A stretch of 64,000 bases of DNA from NCBI RefSeq assembly GCF_009258045.1, contig NZ_CP041166.1, positions 62,001 to 126,000 of the forward strand. The letters run 5' to 3'. The stretch is from Sulfurimonas xiamenensis (GTDB taxonomy: Bacteria; Campylobacterota; Campylobacteria; Campylobacterales; Sulfurimonadaceae). Of this stretch, positions 24,482 to 33,056 are shown piece by piece; the stretch's first letter is position 1; each line of letters opens with the position of its first letter. Below the pieces are notes generated by a model, which searched no databases, was not told where the DNA came from, and saw nothing but the letters and a program-made list of their open reading frames with translations. Both the position numbers and the translations under genes were made by a program.

Positions 24482-25708
24482 TCAGTGAATAAAATTTTTA
24501 GATGAGAGATAATTATGAACTTGTTTGTATATAGCCGGATTTATATTGTACTTTTTATACGGCTGAATGAGCAACCCTTTTTCAAGCATAGGCATAAGTA
24601 TTTTACGGCACTCTTCAGATGATTCATTCATTACAATAGCAAAATCATGCAGAGTCAGCCCATCATGGAGCATAAGTGCTTGCAATGTAAAGAGAGATTT
24701 AGCCGAGAGATTTTTAATAAATGAGTAGTCAAGATCTTCTATCTCTTTTACAAAGATAGTTTGTTCATCAATTTTGTCAATTGCTCTGACCCAGTAGAGT
24801 AAAGCAAGAGATATATTTCCATATGAGAGTTTATATAGTAGTTTAAAAAATCTCTCTTCCAGATAAGGCTGTTTTTCATCATCATCTAATTTTTCAAATA
24901 TTTTACTCTCTAAAGTATCTTCTTGCGGTATAAACTCTATTGTAAGATCTTCATACTTGTTTCTTCTAAATAATATCTCTTTGATAATCTCATGATTTAG
25001 CTCTTGCATGGCTATTTCGCTTGTAAAGTAGTTTGAAATGGAGATTGTTTTATCAAGATAGCTCCATGTTTCAGGTGTAAAATTTCCAATCCAAAGTACT
25101 TTTTTTGTCGTGTAGGAGATAAGTTCAAAGAGCAGTTTTATGCTCTCAAATCCGCCTACTTTTTTTAAAAACATATGATGGAGATTTTCTATAATAATTA
25201 TTTTTGCACTTTGCGAATTATTTAAAAAATCTATCAGCTCTTTATTTGTAGTAATATTTTGTGTATTTAAAAGAGAGTTGAAAAATTCAAAATAGGACTC
25301 TTTTGTGTAGATTTTTTCATGCATTTCACCTCTAATGGTGTCTATTTGTGGAATTTTTTCTAAAAAATTATTGAGCAGAGAAGTTACCCCGGACCCTTTT
25401 TCAGCGATTAGGGCGCATGTTACAAAACGGTTTTTTGTCCAGTTTGTAAAAGATTTTTCAAGTTTTTCTATTTCATTTTTTCTATTTACAAAAAAATATT
25501 CTTGCGCAGGTTTGAGTTCATAAAGGTTTTTATAATTTTGCGGCAGCTCTTGCAAAGCAGATTCTGTTTCTTGCATAAATTCGGATAGTTCAAAAGAGAT
25601 AGGTTCTTTTTTATCTACTATACCTATTGATTTTTTAAACTCTTTGATTTTATCTTTAAAAAATGATAAAAATTTTTTATTTTTTGATTCGTTAGATTTA
25701 TCGCTCAT
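24482..25708 (-). CDS. P-loop ATPase-like protein with altered Walker A
   Basis: The 408-residue product looks like an AAA/STAND-type ATPase: a linker FFVNRKNEIEKLEK (near 72-85) as in Orc/STAND proteins, a P-loop IAEKGSGVTSLLNN near 101-114, a Walker B-like IIIIENLHH near 162-170 and a C-terminal winged-helix-like region (LTLHDFAIVMNESSEECRKIL). The Walker A lysine is replaced by valine (V108), while a lysine occurs earlier in the loop (K104). ATP binding may be lost or use the deviant lysine. ATG 25708 has AAGG upstream; a TTG at 25729 is also in frame. It precedes mscS by 14 bp. The role is unknown. Confidence 0.65.
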   Translation of the reverse strand: MSDKSNESKNKKFLSFFKDKIKEFKKSIGIVDKKEPISFELSEFMQETESALQELPQNYKNLYELKPAQEYFFVNRKNEIEKLEKSFTNWTKNRFVTCALIAEKGSGVTSLLNNFLEKIPQIDTIRGEMHEKIYTKESYFEFFNSLLNTQNITTNKELIDFLNNSQSAKIIIIENLHHMFLKKVGGFESIKLLFELISYTTKKVLWIGNFTPETWSYLDKTISISNYFTSEIAMQELNHEIIKEILFRRNKYEDLTIEFIPQEDTLESKIFEKLDDDEKQPYLEERFFKLLYKLSYGNISLALLYWVRAIDKIDEQTIFVKEIEDLDYSFIKNLSAKSLFTLQALMLHDGLTLHDFAIVMNESSEECRKILMPMLEKGLLIQPYKKYNINPAIYKQVHNYLSSKNFIH

Positions 25709-25804
25709 ACAACTAACCTTTTTTATCAAATTTGGATTTATTTTAGCATATTTATTGATATTTGCAGAAGTTTATGTTTTTTAAAAAAGAGAGAAAGAGG
25801 GAGA

Positions 25805-25830
25805 AACCTCATCTAAAGAAGTAGATGAGG
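25805..25830 (-). terminator. Hairpin downstream of the small exported peptide gene
   Basis: A perfect 10-bp stem (ACCTCATCTA and its complement) with a 6-nt loop lies 15 bp after the stop of the 44-residue peptide gene. Reading leftward it is followed by a pyrimidine-rich run (TTTCTCCCTCTTTC), so it is a plausible minus-strand terminator. Confidence 0.5.
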
Positions 25831-25844
25831 TGTAAAATCAAACC

Positions 25845-25979
25845 TTAATAAAGGTCTTGATTTGGGTGATTGGTTTTAATGCCCTCGGTGTTGCCGCCGC
25901 TGTTTGTGTTGTAAGTTACAGTATTGTCAGCTTGAAGAGCACCTAGTGTTAATCCGATTAGTAAAATAAATGTTTTCAT
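25845..25979 (-). CDS. 44-residue exported peptide
   Basis: A short gene with a good ATG and AAAGGA 8 nt upstream. The product starts MKTFILLIGLTLGALQA, a clean signal peptide with an LQA or LQAD cleavage region, followed by a mature segment of about 27 residues rich in Asn, Thr and Gly (DNTVTYNTNSGGNTEGIKTN...) and ending NQDLY. No Cys is present. A hairpin follows the stop, and a long nested hairpin fills the 5' leader. No family is recognised; it could be a secreted peptide, small periplasmic protein or leader peptide. Confidence 0.6.
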   Translation of the reverse strand: MKTFILLIGLTLGALQADNTVTYNTNSGGNTEGIKTNHPNQDLY

Positions 25980-25993
25980 TGTGTATCCTTTGT

Positions 25994-26063
25994 TAAGAGA
26001 GCCTTACCCTCTACTGTTTTTAAATCGGAGTAATTTTATCCGATTTAACTTTTGACTCTCTTA
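25994..26063 (-). ncRNA. Structured 5' leader of the small exported peptide gene
   Basis: Two nested perfect stems: an outer 8-bp stem (TAAGAGAG at 25994-26001 with CTCTCTTA at 26056-26063) and an inner 10-bp stem (26020-26029 with 26039-26048) around a 9-nt loop. Read on the minus strand, the outer stem closes 14 nt before the ATG, next to the AAAGGA ribosome binding site. A TATAAA at 26073-26068 predicts transcription from about 26061, at the outer stem's first base. It may be a cis-regulatory RNA; the ligand or function is unknown. Confidence 0.45.
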
Positions 26064-26241
26064 TACTTTTATAATTAGCGTTTCTGTTTAAGTTTTTTTT
26101 ATGCTTAAAAAATGGATAAAAAAGTAATCATTTTGTAATGAAGACAAACTATAATATTTTATTTAAGCCCTAAACATACAATAAAGATTGATATGTGTTG
26201 GCGATATTTTTTAAAAAATTTAAATTAATTGAGGAATTTAT

Positions 26242-26661
26242 ATGTTAAAAGTATTATTTGTTTGTGTGCATAATAGTGCTCGCAGCCAAATGGCAGAAGC
26301 TTTTTTTAATCTATATGCAAAGGATGTTGACGACACAGCCCAAAGTGCAGGAATTAAACCCGGTAAGCTTAATCCTTATGTTGTTCGTGCTATGGCTGAA
26401 AAAGAAGTTGATATTTCAGATAATACTCCAAAGGCGGTGTTTGATCTTTATAAAGAAGGAAAAAGATTTACCCATGTGATTGCTGTGTGTGATGAAGCAT
26501 CACAGCAGTGCCCAATTTTCCCAGGTATAAATAAAATTATTGCTTGGAGTTTTTCTGATCCTTCAAGCTTTAAAGGAAGTGATGAAGAGATTATGCAAAA
26601 AGTGCGTAGCGTCCGTGATGAGATTGAAGCAAAGGTCAAAGATTTTATTCAAAATTCTTAA
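26242..26661 (+). CDS. arsC: Thioredoxin-type arsenate reductase (low-MW phosphatase fold)
   Basis: Cytoplasmic reductase converting arsenate to arsenite. The 139-residue product has the phosphatase P-loop CVHNSAR at C8-R14, and C83 and C90 ([11 protein letters not shown]) match the second and third cysteines of the S. aureus ArsC relay, so the thioredoxin-coupled triple-cysteine mechanism is expected. The DPSSFKG loop near 106 supplies the general acid region. TTGAGGA lies upstream of the ATG. No arsB/acr3 or arsR is adjacent, so efflux genes must lie elsewhere if present. Confidence 0.9.
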   Translation: MLKVLFVCVHNSARSQMAEAFFNLYAKDVDDTAQSAGIKPGKLNPYVVRAMAEKEVDISDNTPKAVFDLYKEGKRFTHVIAVCDEASQQCPIFPGINKIIAWSFSDPSSFKGSDEEIMQKVRSVRDEIEAKVKDFIQNS

Positions 26662-26794
26662 GGGTTAAATATATTTATATATTAACATCATTTATAATAT
26701 TTATTAATGATAACTATTTTATTGGGCATTTTGTCCTATTTTTGCCAGAATTATATGTTATCATTTTAATAAATTTAACAAAAGGATGTATTAG

Positions 26795-27565
26795 ATGAAA
26801 GTGAAAAATATTGTACTCTATACACTATTAACTACATCTACATTGTTTTCCCAATCAGGGGAAGAGCTTTTTAACAAATATTGTGCAGAGTGTCATACTA
26901 CCATACTGGGTGTGGATGAATCCGGCGGTAAAATTAAAAATATATATGGCGCACCGTATGCCAAAGATGTGATCCACAAATTAAAAACTGAAACCAAAAC
27001 AAAAGAAGAATTTATAAGTTTTATAAAAGACTACATCAATGAACCTGACAAAAGAAAATCTGTTTATGGAAAAAAAGCTATTAAGCAGTTTGGTCTTATG
27101 CCTTCTTTAAAAGGGGCTATGACAGATAGTGAATCAAGCATATTGGCTGAATATCTTTATAGCGATTATGGCAAAGAGCCACAAAAAACAGAAGAAAAAG
27201 TTGTCTCTTATGAAAAGGATGAAAAATCGGCACAGTTGGAAAAAGCAAATGAAGAACTTTTTAACAAATATTGTGCAGAGTGCCATATTACCGTGTTAGG
27301 TGTCGATGAGTCCGGTGGTAAAATTACAAATATACATGGTGCACCATATGCCAAAGATGTGATTCATAAGTTAAAAACTGAAACCAAAACAAAAGAAGAA
27401 TTTGTAGATTTTATAAAAGATTACATCAACGAGCCTGACAGAAGAAAATCTATTTATGGAAAAAAAGCTATTAAGCAGTTTGGTCTTATGCCTTCTTTAA
27501 AAGGGGCTATGACGGATAGTGAATCAAGCGGATTAGCTGAATATCTTTATCATAAGTATGATTGA
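26795..27565 (+). CDS. Di-haem c-type cytochrome made of two duplicated domains
   Basis: Exported 256-residue cytochrome with a signal peptide (residues 1-20) and two nearly identical mono-haem domains 130 residues apart: CAECH at 30-34 and at 160-164, and GLMPSLKGAMTDSES with candidate Met ligands M102 and M232. A charged linker of about 25 residues (126-151) joins them. The domain is longer than a minimal class I cytochrome c because of the VDESGGKI...YINEP insert. The repeats are highly similar in DNA as well, so the duplication is recent or homogenised. AAAGGA precedes the ATG. A periplasmic electron carrier is likely; the partner is unknown. Confidence 0.85.
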   Translation: MKVKNIVLYTLLTTSTLFSQSGEELFNKYCAECHTTILGVDESGGKIKNIYGAPYAKDVIHKLKTETKTKEEFISFIKDYINEPDKRKSVYGKKAIKQFGLMPSLKGAMTDSESSILAEYLYSDYGKEPQKTEEKVVSYEKDEKSAQLEKANEELFNKYCAECHITVLGVDESGGKITNIHGAPYAKDVIHKLKTETKTKEEFVDFIKDYINEPDRRKSIYGKKAIKQFGLMPSLKGAMTDSESSGLAEYLYHKYD

Positions 27566-27584
27566 TAAACTTTATGTTTATCAA
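27562..27584 (+). terminator. Hairpin at the end of the di-haem cytochrome gene
   Basis: TTGATAAAC (overlapping the stop codon) pairs perfectly with GTTTATCAA over 9 bp with a 5-nt loop. A second 7-bp stem (AACAGGC/GCCTGTT) lies at 27618-27640 in the gap to the convergent gene. Neither has a good U-tract. Confidence 0.4.
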
Positions 27585-27687
27585 CAATCTGCTTTAGCTA
27601 TATTTTTTAAGTAACATAACAGGCGGTAAATCTGCCTGTTTGATATCTATATCACCTAGCTCCTTTACTCTTGAATCACTTGCCCTT

Positions 27688-28308
27688 TTAATACCAATAA
27701 AGCGGATAATGTCTTTTGGTGTTGTTTGAGAGATTGTTTATTAAAAGTGCAACAAGAAGCATAATAAGAGCCCCAGTGGCAATAGGAGTGATAGGATACA
27801 ACCATTCAAGAGACCTTATATCATCACTCCCTATAACATAAATAAGTGCTGTCGCACCACCTGGAGGATGCAAGGTGAGAGTGAAATGCATTAATAAAAT
27901 GGATAAAGATACACTAATGGCGCAAAGAGTTTCAAATTCTAATATATTTCCAAAAAACTTCACTAAAAAAACAGATACAAAAGCGGAGAGTATATGACCG
28001 CCAAGAAGGTTTCTAGGCTGAGAAAAAATGGCATCCGGTGCACCGTAAACAAGTACTGCAGAAGCTCCGAAAGAACCAAGTAAAAAAAAGCCATCTTGCG
28101 GTGAAAAATATTGGCTGAATTTTGAGAGAAGATATATGCTTATAAAAGCACCGAAAGTTGACCAAAGTATTTTACTGATGGGCTTTCTTGTAGGGCGTCT
28201 CTCTTTTGAACGCATTCTTGTAAGATATTTTCTCAAATATGTATCTCCAATAGAAAAATATGGCGAATGATAAACCTTTTTTACATAGGTTTGGCTGATA
28301 TAAATCAA
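27688..28308 (-). CDS. HPP-family integral membrane protein
   Basis: Inner-membrane protein of the HPP family (some plant members transport nitrite; bacterial roles are largely unknown). The product has about five transmembrane helices and the family signature TLHPPGGATAL near residue 140, plus the SFGASAVLVYGAP motif near 75. The frame opens at TTG 28308 (206 residues) without a strong ribosome binding site; an internal ATG at 28215 (MRSKERRP) is an alternative giving about 175 residues, closer to single-domain HPP proteins. The C-terminus is polar and short. Confidence 0.8.
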   Translation of the reverse strand: MIYISQTYVKKVYHSPYFSIGDTYLRKYLTRMRSKERRPTRKPISKILWSTFGAFISIYLLSKFSQYFSPQDGFFLLGSFGASAVLVYGAPDAIFSQPRNLLGGHILSAFVSVFLVKFFGNILEFETLCAISVSLSILLMHFTLTLHPPGGATALIYVIGSDDIRSLEWLYPITPIATGALIMLLVALLINNLSNNTKRHYPLYWY

Positions 28309-28377
28309 CTTTTTTGACTTTTTATTTAATTATGGGTAAGATATAATTAAGTTGAAAATCACATAAGAGGAGATAGT

Positions 28378-28902
28378 ATGTATAAACGAATTTTAATTGC
28401 AAGTGTTCTTGCTTCTACTTTGCTTTCAGGAGCTGCAATAGCGTCAAGTCATGGCAATATGGGCGGCTCTTCCATGAGTAACAAACAAGATGAGGGAAGT
28501 CACAATAAACAAAAGAAAGAGTTCGTCAAAAAGGTTGTTAATGCCGTCAGTAAAACAGGTATTAATGCTGTACAAGCTCAAAAAGTGACTGATGCAATCA
28601 ATGTTTACAAACAGGCAAAGGTTAAAATAAAACAAAAAGGACCTGTTTGCCCTCTTGAAGCTTTTAAAGGCAATAGTTTTGATAAAAAAGTATTCAGAGA
28701 AACCATGCTAAGCAAACCTGATGCTATGATTAGCGCTAGAGCAAATATGCTTGAAAGTATTTATGCTATCCTAGATAAAGAGCAGAGAGAAATTTTCACG
28801 CGTGAGTTTACAGCGCACATGATCGAAAAAACTATCAAAAAGAACATGATCAAAGGATACATGCTTCCAAAACGCAATATGATGCAGCAACAGCAGCAAT
28901 AA
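28378..28902 (+). CDS. Exported Spy/CpxP-like helical protein
   Basis: A 174-residue exported protein with a signal peptide (residues 1-22), a Gly/Ser/Asn/Met-rich linker (24-45), then an all-helical basic domain with ISARANMLESIYAILDKEQREIFTREF (in part), reminiscent of the LTxxQ helices of the Spy/CpxP periplasmic chaperone family. A single Cys occurs in GPVCPLEAF. The tail is a run of Gln. AAGAGGAGA precedes the ATG, and a TATAAT-type box lies about 30 bp upstream in the divergent region with the HPP gene. A stress-related periplasmic role is inferred. Confidence 0.55.
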   Translation: MYKRILIASVLASTLLSGAAIASSHGNMGGSSMSNKQDEGSHNKQKKEFVKKVVNAVSKTGINAVQAQKVTDAINVYKQAKVKIKQKGPVCPLEAFKGNSFDKKVFRETMLSKPDAMISARANMLESIYAILDKEQREIFTREFTAHMIEKTIKKNMIKGYMLPKRNMMQQQQQ

Positions 28903-28912
28903 ATTGTCAATG

Positions 28913-28936
28913 CAAAGACTCTTTAAAGAGTCTTTG
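28913..28936. terminator. 24-bp perfect palindrome, possible bidirectional terminator
   Basis: CAAAGACTCTTT is followed directly by its exact complement. As RNA it forms a stem with a small loop from either strand, between the end of the Spy-like gene and the end of the convergent outer-membrane protein gene. No clear U-tract on either side. Confidence 0.45.
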
Positions 28937-29021
28937 AAAACTTCAATTGGAGATTGTTTTAATATAAAGAGAAGTTTGCAGTGGTTGACTTCTGCCGCGT
29001 ATAAGGCGACAGAAAAATTTT

Positions 29022-29672
29022 CTAAAACTTGTAAGCTAAACCGAAGTTAAAAGTATCAGTAGTAATATCTGCATAATCATGACTATATGAAGAACTAAAT
29101 ACTGTTATTTTATCATCATAAAGCCTTACATAGTCTGCAAAGAGGGTAAGTGAATCATTGATAGCATAAGAAGCTCCTACACCATAAGAGAATGAAGTAT
29201 CTGAAAAGTTACGATGCGCATACTCTTCACCATTGGATATATAAGTTAAATCATAATTCATCAGCGCAAAACCAAGCAATCCATATACATCAAATCCGTT
29301 TGCTACCGGATACATTGGTTTAAGGTAAAGCCCCATTGCATCAAATTTTGTTTCAAACGAATCGTCAGGATCACTGCTCCAGTTTTCTAAATCTTGCCAA
29401 CTTCTACCACCGGTAGCCCAGTAGCGTGTTTCAACTGCAATATAAGGGTTGAATTTATATCCAAGCTGTAACATAGCTCCTACATGGTCTGTATCTCCTT
29501 TAGCCATATCACTATCCTCTTCGTAATAATAATAGTGTGATTTGGCTGCAAACTCATTTTGAATTGAACTGACTGCTGCACCAACATAAAATCCTGTGTT
29601 AGTACTCTCACTTGCTACAACAGATGCACTTATTAAAACTAATGCGGCTACTGAAAATGTAAACTTTTTCAT
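29022..29672 (-). CDS. Outer-membrane beta-barrel protein (OmpA-barrel/porin-like)
   Basis: A 216-residue outer-membrane protein with a signal peptide (residues 1-21, ending VVAS), alternating hydrophobic strands with aromatic girdles (GFYVGAAVSSIQNE, MLQLGYKFNPYIAVETRYW, FSYGVGASYAINDSLTLFADY) and a terminal Phe in FNFGLAYKF, the classic barrel-insertion end. The eight-strand size fits small OmpA/OmpW-type barrels. The long acidic/Tyr-rich segment near residues 48-56 is a probable outer loop. AAAAGGAG precedes the ATG. Ligand or pore function cannot be told. Confidence 0.85.
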   Translation of the reverse strand: MKKFTFSVAALVLISASVVASESTNTGFYVGAAVSSIQNEFAAKSHYYYYEEDSDMAKGDTDHVGAMLQLGYKFNPYIAVETRYWATGGRSWQDLENWSSDPDDSFETKFDAMGLYLKPMYPVANGFDVYGLLGFALMNYDLTYISNGEEYAHRNFSDTSFSYGVGASYAINDSLTLFADYVRLYDDKITVFSSSYSHDYADITTDTFNFGLAYKF

Positions 29673-29986
29673 AATATCTCCTTTTTTATGTGTTATTACA
29701 ATAGCATAAAAATATAATTATTTTTAAAATATTTTTGTAAACCTACAATCAATCTAATTTTTATGTTTCATAATTTAACATATAGTTAAAAACTGCATAT
29801 AATCAATATATTTTTGTTGCAATTATCATCTTTGTACAAGAAGATTTGGCACTTGTTCTATTTTTGAGAAAATTTTTTCTATTTGTTTGCTTATGTTTTC
29901 TATAAATTGTAAATAATGTCTTTTCAAGTTATAGTTATCACTTGACCCTATAAGTGCTGTAAGCAATTAGTCAGTTGTCTAGTTAT
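29673..29986. other. Non-coding stretch upstream of the outer-membrane protein gene
   Basis: About 314 AT-rich bp between the start of the barrel gene and the end of the HD-domain gene. It must contain the barrel gene's promoter, probably near its start where AATATAATTATT occurs at about 29710-29721. I see no ORF, no strong hairpin and no repeat worth naming elsewhere in it. Confidence 0.4.
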
Positions 29987-31666
29987 TTAGGATTTCCACT
30001 CCATATTTTTTTCAAAAACAGAGATTAAAATCTCTTTTAAACTCTCTTTTATCTCTGTAGTTAGTTCACTTTTGTTGCAGTAGATAAAAAATGGAACAGT
30101 GTTGAGCATCGACTTTTTAAGTCTTTTTCTCAGAGTGGAAACTTCGTCGATGGGAACTAGGTTTTTGCCGCTAAAGAGAGTGAAATCTTTTGAGATTCCA
30201 AGATTAAAAGAAACAATCTGATAGGATAAAAAAAGAGAACTGTTTTTTGCTTCATGGTGTAAGACAAAGTTTTGCAAAGAGTTTTTTAAGATGGTGAGTT
30301 TAGACTCGCAAATATAGCCAAAACTTTCACGAAATTGATACTTTTGTGTTGTACTAAAGTTGAGTACATCGTAGAGGTCGTTTAGATTTTTCCAGATGGA
30401 GTGAAAATATTTTTTGCCAAAAAGAACCTCTTCAAAAATCATAAGCATTTTTTGTGTCTCTTTTTGTTCTGAATATTTGAGCCGAAAATACTCCTCTTTA
30501 AAGAGCGAAATAAGCCAATTTTCATCCATAAGACTTATGGTGTCGAGTCTTTTTGCATTGTCTGTGGCATCCAAAAATTTCCAGAGCATTGAAATATCGT
30601 TTAGTTTTTGCTCTTTTTGTTTTGTAAAGTACTCTTTAGATAGATAAAGAATAAGATTTTCAAGCATCGCATCTTTTTTTGCTATCTGATGGTTGAAAAT
30701 CACTTTTTTGTAGAGATTGAAACGCATCTCTAACATATGTTCTATATCTAAAATAGCGCTGTCAAAAAAAGAGAGATGATATATATCTTTATTTGAAGTT
30801 AAAACTGCCTGTTTAGTGATTCGAAGCAGATCAACTGCTCCGCTGATGTAGCCGCTGGCGAGCATATCACGGTTTACATAGTCAAGTCTGTCCGCATCAA
30901 CACTTGAATCGATAAAAGAGTGTAACATTGCAAAATCAAATCCACCGAATTTTGTATCTTGCAAGATAAAATCCACTAATTTATAGATAAGTTGTATATA
31001 TTTTTTATCAATAATTTGCTCAAAACTTTGAAGAATTTCATACTCAAAAAGCATTTTTGTAAACTCTATTCCCATCGCTTCATGAAGAACTTTTGAGTTT
31101 TTTTCGGTGATATGTTCGTAAAATAGTATAAAGTTTTTCTCTTCTTTATTGAGATTAGAACAAAGCAGAAGATTTTCATAGATATTTTGCATTGCATATT
31201 CGCTTTGATGTGAAAAGGGCAAATGTCCCACATCATGTAAAAGCCCTACAAGTCTTAGTGCTTGAAGTGATAAAAGATAGGCATACTTCTCTTTGGGGTT
31301 CTTAAGAGGTATAAGAAATTGGTAGAGCGCATCATCTTCAAAAAGATTACATTTTTGGATTTTACTATCAATTTCAAGCCTGGATTCTATTTTTTTTATG
31401 GCTTTGTAGAGATTTTTTAAAAAAAGAGACCTCATCTCGCTTTTTGCATTTAAAAGCGCGCCTTTGTACATGTGCGAAGCTAAGTGCATTGTTCCTAAAC
31501 TATGTATATATCTTTTAGTATTGATAGATGGAAAAGCAAAGTAAGCCAGTGCATTTTGCGTGATAAACTGCAAGCGGCTTAAAACTTTTGTTTGAAGTAT
31601 TTCTCCCTCAAATTTTGTGTATTCAATATGGCTGTAAATGGTGTCGTTTATAAACTTATTTGTCAT
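29987..31666 (-). CDS. HD-domain phosphohydrolase (dGTPase/SAMHD1-like)
   Basis: Metal-dependent phosphohydrolase of the HD superfamily. The 559-residue product shows the ordered motifs of the dNTPase/SAMHD1-like group: HSLGTMHLASHMY near 50, LLHDVGHLPFSHQSEY near 140-155 with the metal-binding HD pair, a HEAMGIEF helix near 195, and SSVDADRLDYVNRDMLASG near 250-268 with the final Asp. Substrates may be dNTPs or another nucleotide. The ATG shares a base with the stop of the upstream PIN-PhoH gene, so both come from one transcript. Confidence 0.82.
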   Translation of the reverse strand: MTNKFINDTIYSHIEYTKFEGEILQTKVLSRLQFITQNALAYFAFPSINTKRYIHSLGTMHLASHMYKGALLNAKSEMRSLFLKNLYKAIKKIESRLEIDSKIQKCNLFEDDALYQFLIPLKNPKEKYAYLLSLQALRLVGLLHDVGHLPFSHQSEYAMQNIYENLLLCSNLNKEEKNFILFYEHITEKNSKVLHEAMGIEFTKMLFEYEILQSFEQIIDKKYIQLIYKLVDFILQDTKFGGFDFAMLHSFIDSSVDADRLDYVNRDMLASGYISGAVDLLRITKQAVLTSNKDIYHLSFFDSAILDIEHMLEMRFNLYKKVIFNHQIAKKDAMLENLILYLSKEYFTKQKEQKLNDISMLWKFLDATDNAKRLDTISLMDENWLISLFKEEYFRLKYSEQKETQKMLMIFEEVLFGKKYFHSIWKNLNDLYDVLNFSTTQKYQFRESFGYICESKLTILKNSLQNFVLHHEAKNSSLFLSYQIVSFNLGISKDFTLFSGKNLVPIDEVSTLRKRLKKSMLNTVPFFIYCNKSELTTEIKESLKEILISVFEKNMEWKS

Positions 31667-33033
31667 TAGACGAAAATTCTCTCGCTAAATTCTGCAAATT
31701 TTCCGCGCACCGCTTTTTCAAGCTCTATAGCAAACATGCCAAGCTCAGGGTGTGTTGCTCTCGTCTGTTTTAAAAGCGTTGTTAGACCATTGTTGTATTT
31801 GTTAAGATAGAGATTGTCTATCTGTCTGTTGGAGCCGATAACGATTGCCATGCAGCTCTCATCAAGTCGTGAGAGGATAAGCTGTGTCGTCTTTTCACTG
31901 CTGTTTTGCCACTCATCCATAATAACGATAGCTTCACTTAGCGTGCGTCCTCTTGCCTCTCCCGGCCAGAGAGTTTGTATGTCATATCTTGCTATAAGCT
32001 CCTCTGTTTTAGAGCGGATAGATTCGGGATTTTCGGCGTTTATTCCATTTTTGAGTCGCTTTTTTGCTATAAACTCCATGGTATCGCTCAGTGCCATATT
32101 GTAGATGCGAAATTTTTCATCATTTCCCGACAAAAAGCCTACTTCTGCTCCTCTGTCGATAGATTCTATAGAGTTTCGCACATAGACTATTTTGTCGTAA
32201 AGCCCTTTATCCACAAGTCTCATCGCTGCCACAAAAGACATAAGTGTTTTACCGCTTCCGGCTTTGGCGTCGATTACAAGCAGGTTGTAAACATTTTCAA
32301 TTATGGCTTTGACAAAAAATTTCTGTTTCAGGTTTGCAGGTTTGACGGCAAGAGGGTTGAAATCGCTCTCATCCATAACCATCACGCGCTCGTTCGCAAT
32401 GATTCCATATGCGCTGTTTCCATCACTTGACTCAAATGTATAACAAAAATTCTCCGGCTTGTATTGACCATCTATCTCTTTAATACTTTGAAGATTTAAA
32501 TTGTTAAAGTAGATGGACTCAAGCGGCGTGCTTTTTACAAAAGAGAAGTCAGGAACCTCGCTCTTGTCATCATTTAGTGTTTGGGTTTTAATGTTTTTAA
32601 AGAGTGCGAATGTTCGAGCATAGATATCGATAGAGATAAAGATGACCTTCTGCCCTTTATAGTAATCTCTTGCAACCTCGGCAACTTCTATAATCCTTTT
32701 GTCATTGCTCTCGGAGATGTGGTGTTGCTCTATCTGGGTATCGTAGCTCTCTTTTGAGATAATGTGAATAATTACATCGCCTTTATAGAGTTTGACAACT
32801 TTGTAGTTTTTCTTATAATCTATCTCTTTTATTTTGGTGGAGGCTAAAAATCTTGCAAACTCTCTTGAGTAGTAACCAAGTTCGTTTGTGAGTTTCTTTT
32901 TATCTTCAAGTTCAAGCAGTACCGTCTCAGGTATCACAACTATGTTAGAACCATTATCGCTCAGGGTATCTATATTTTGCAGATTTTGCAAAATAATGTT
33001 GGTGTCTATGACATAAACTTTATCTTTTTTCAT
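31666..33033 (-). CDS. PIN-domain/PhoH-like ATPase fusion
   Basis: A 455-residue protein with an N-terminal PIN-type RNase domain (VYVIDTNIILQNL near 6-18, later Asp/Glu in VIPETVLLELED and SNDKRIIEVA) and a C-terminal PhoH-type P-loop ATPase/helicase domain (Walker A DAKAGSGKT at about 255-263, DEWQNSSEKTTQLILSR as Walker B). PIN-PhoH (PhoH2) proteins are reported as RNA helicase-RNases linked to toxin-antitoxin biology. I chose ATG 33033, where the PIN motif begins; an in-frame upstream extension overlaps the preceding gene. There is no clear Shine-Dalgarno sequence. Confidence 0.85.
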   Translation of the reverse strand: MKKDKVYVIDTNIILQNLQNIDTLSDNGSNIVVIPETVLLELEDKKKLTNELGYYSREFARFLASTKIKEIDYKKNYKVVKLYKGDVIIHIISKESYDTQIEQHHISESNDKRIIEVAEVARDYYKGQKVIFISIDIYARTFALFKNIKTQTLNDDKSEVPDFSFVKSTPLESIYFNNLNLQSIKEIDGQYKPENFCYTFESSDGNSAYGIIANERVMVMDESDFNPLAVKPANLKQKFFVKAIIENVYNLLVIDAKAGSGKTLMSFVAAMRLVDKGLYDKIVYVRNSIESIDRGAEVGFLSGNDEKFRIYNMALSDTMEFIAKKRLKNGINAENPESIRSKTEELIARYDIQTLWPGEARGRTLSEAIVIMDEWQNSSEKTTQLILSRLDESCMAIVIGSNRQIDNLYLNKYNNGLTTLLKQTRATHPELGMFAIELEKAVRGKFAEFSERIFV

Positions 33034-33056
33034 GTCAAAATAGTAGAAGATATTTA

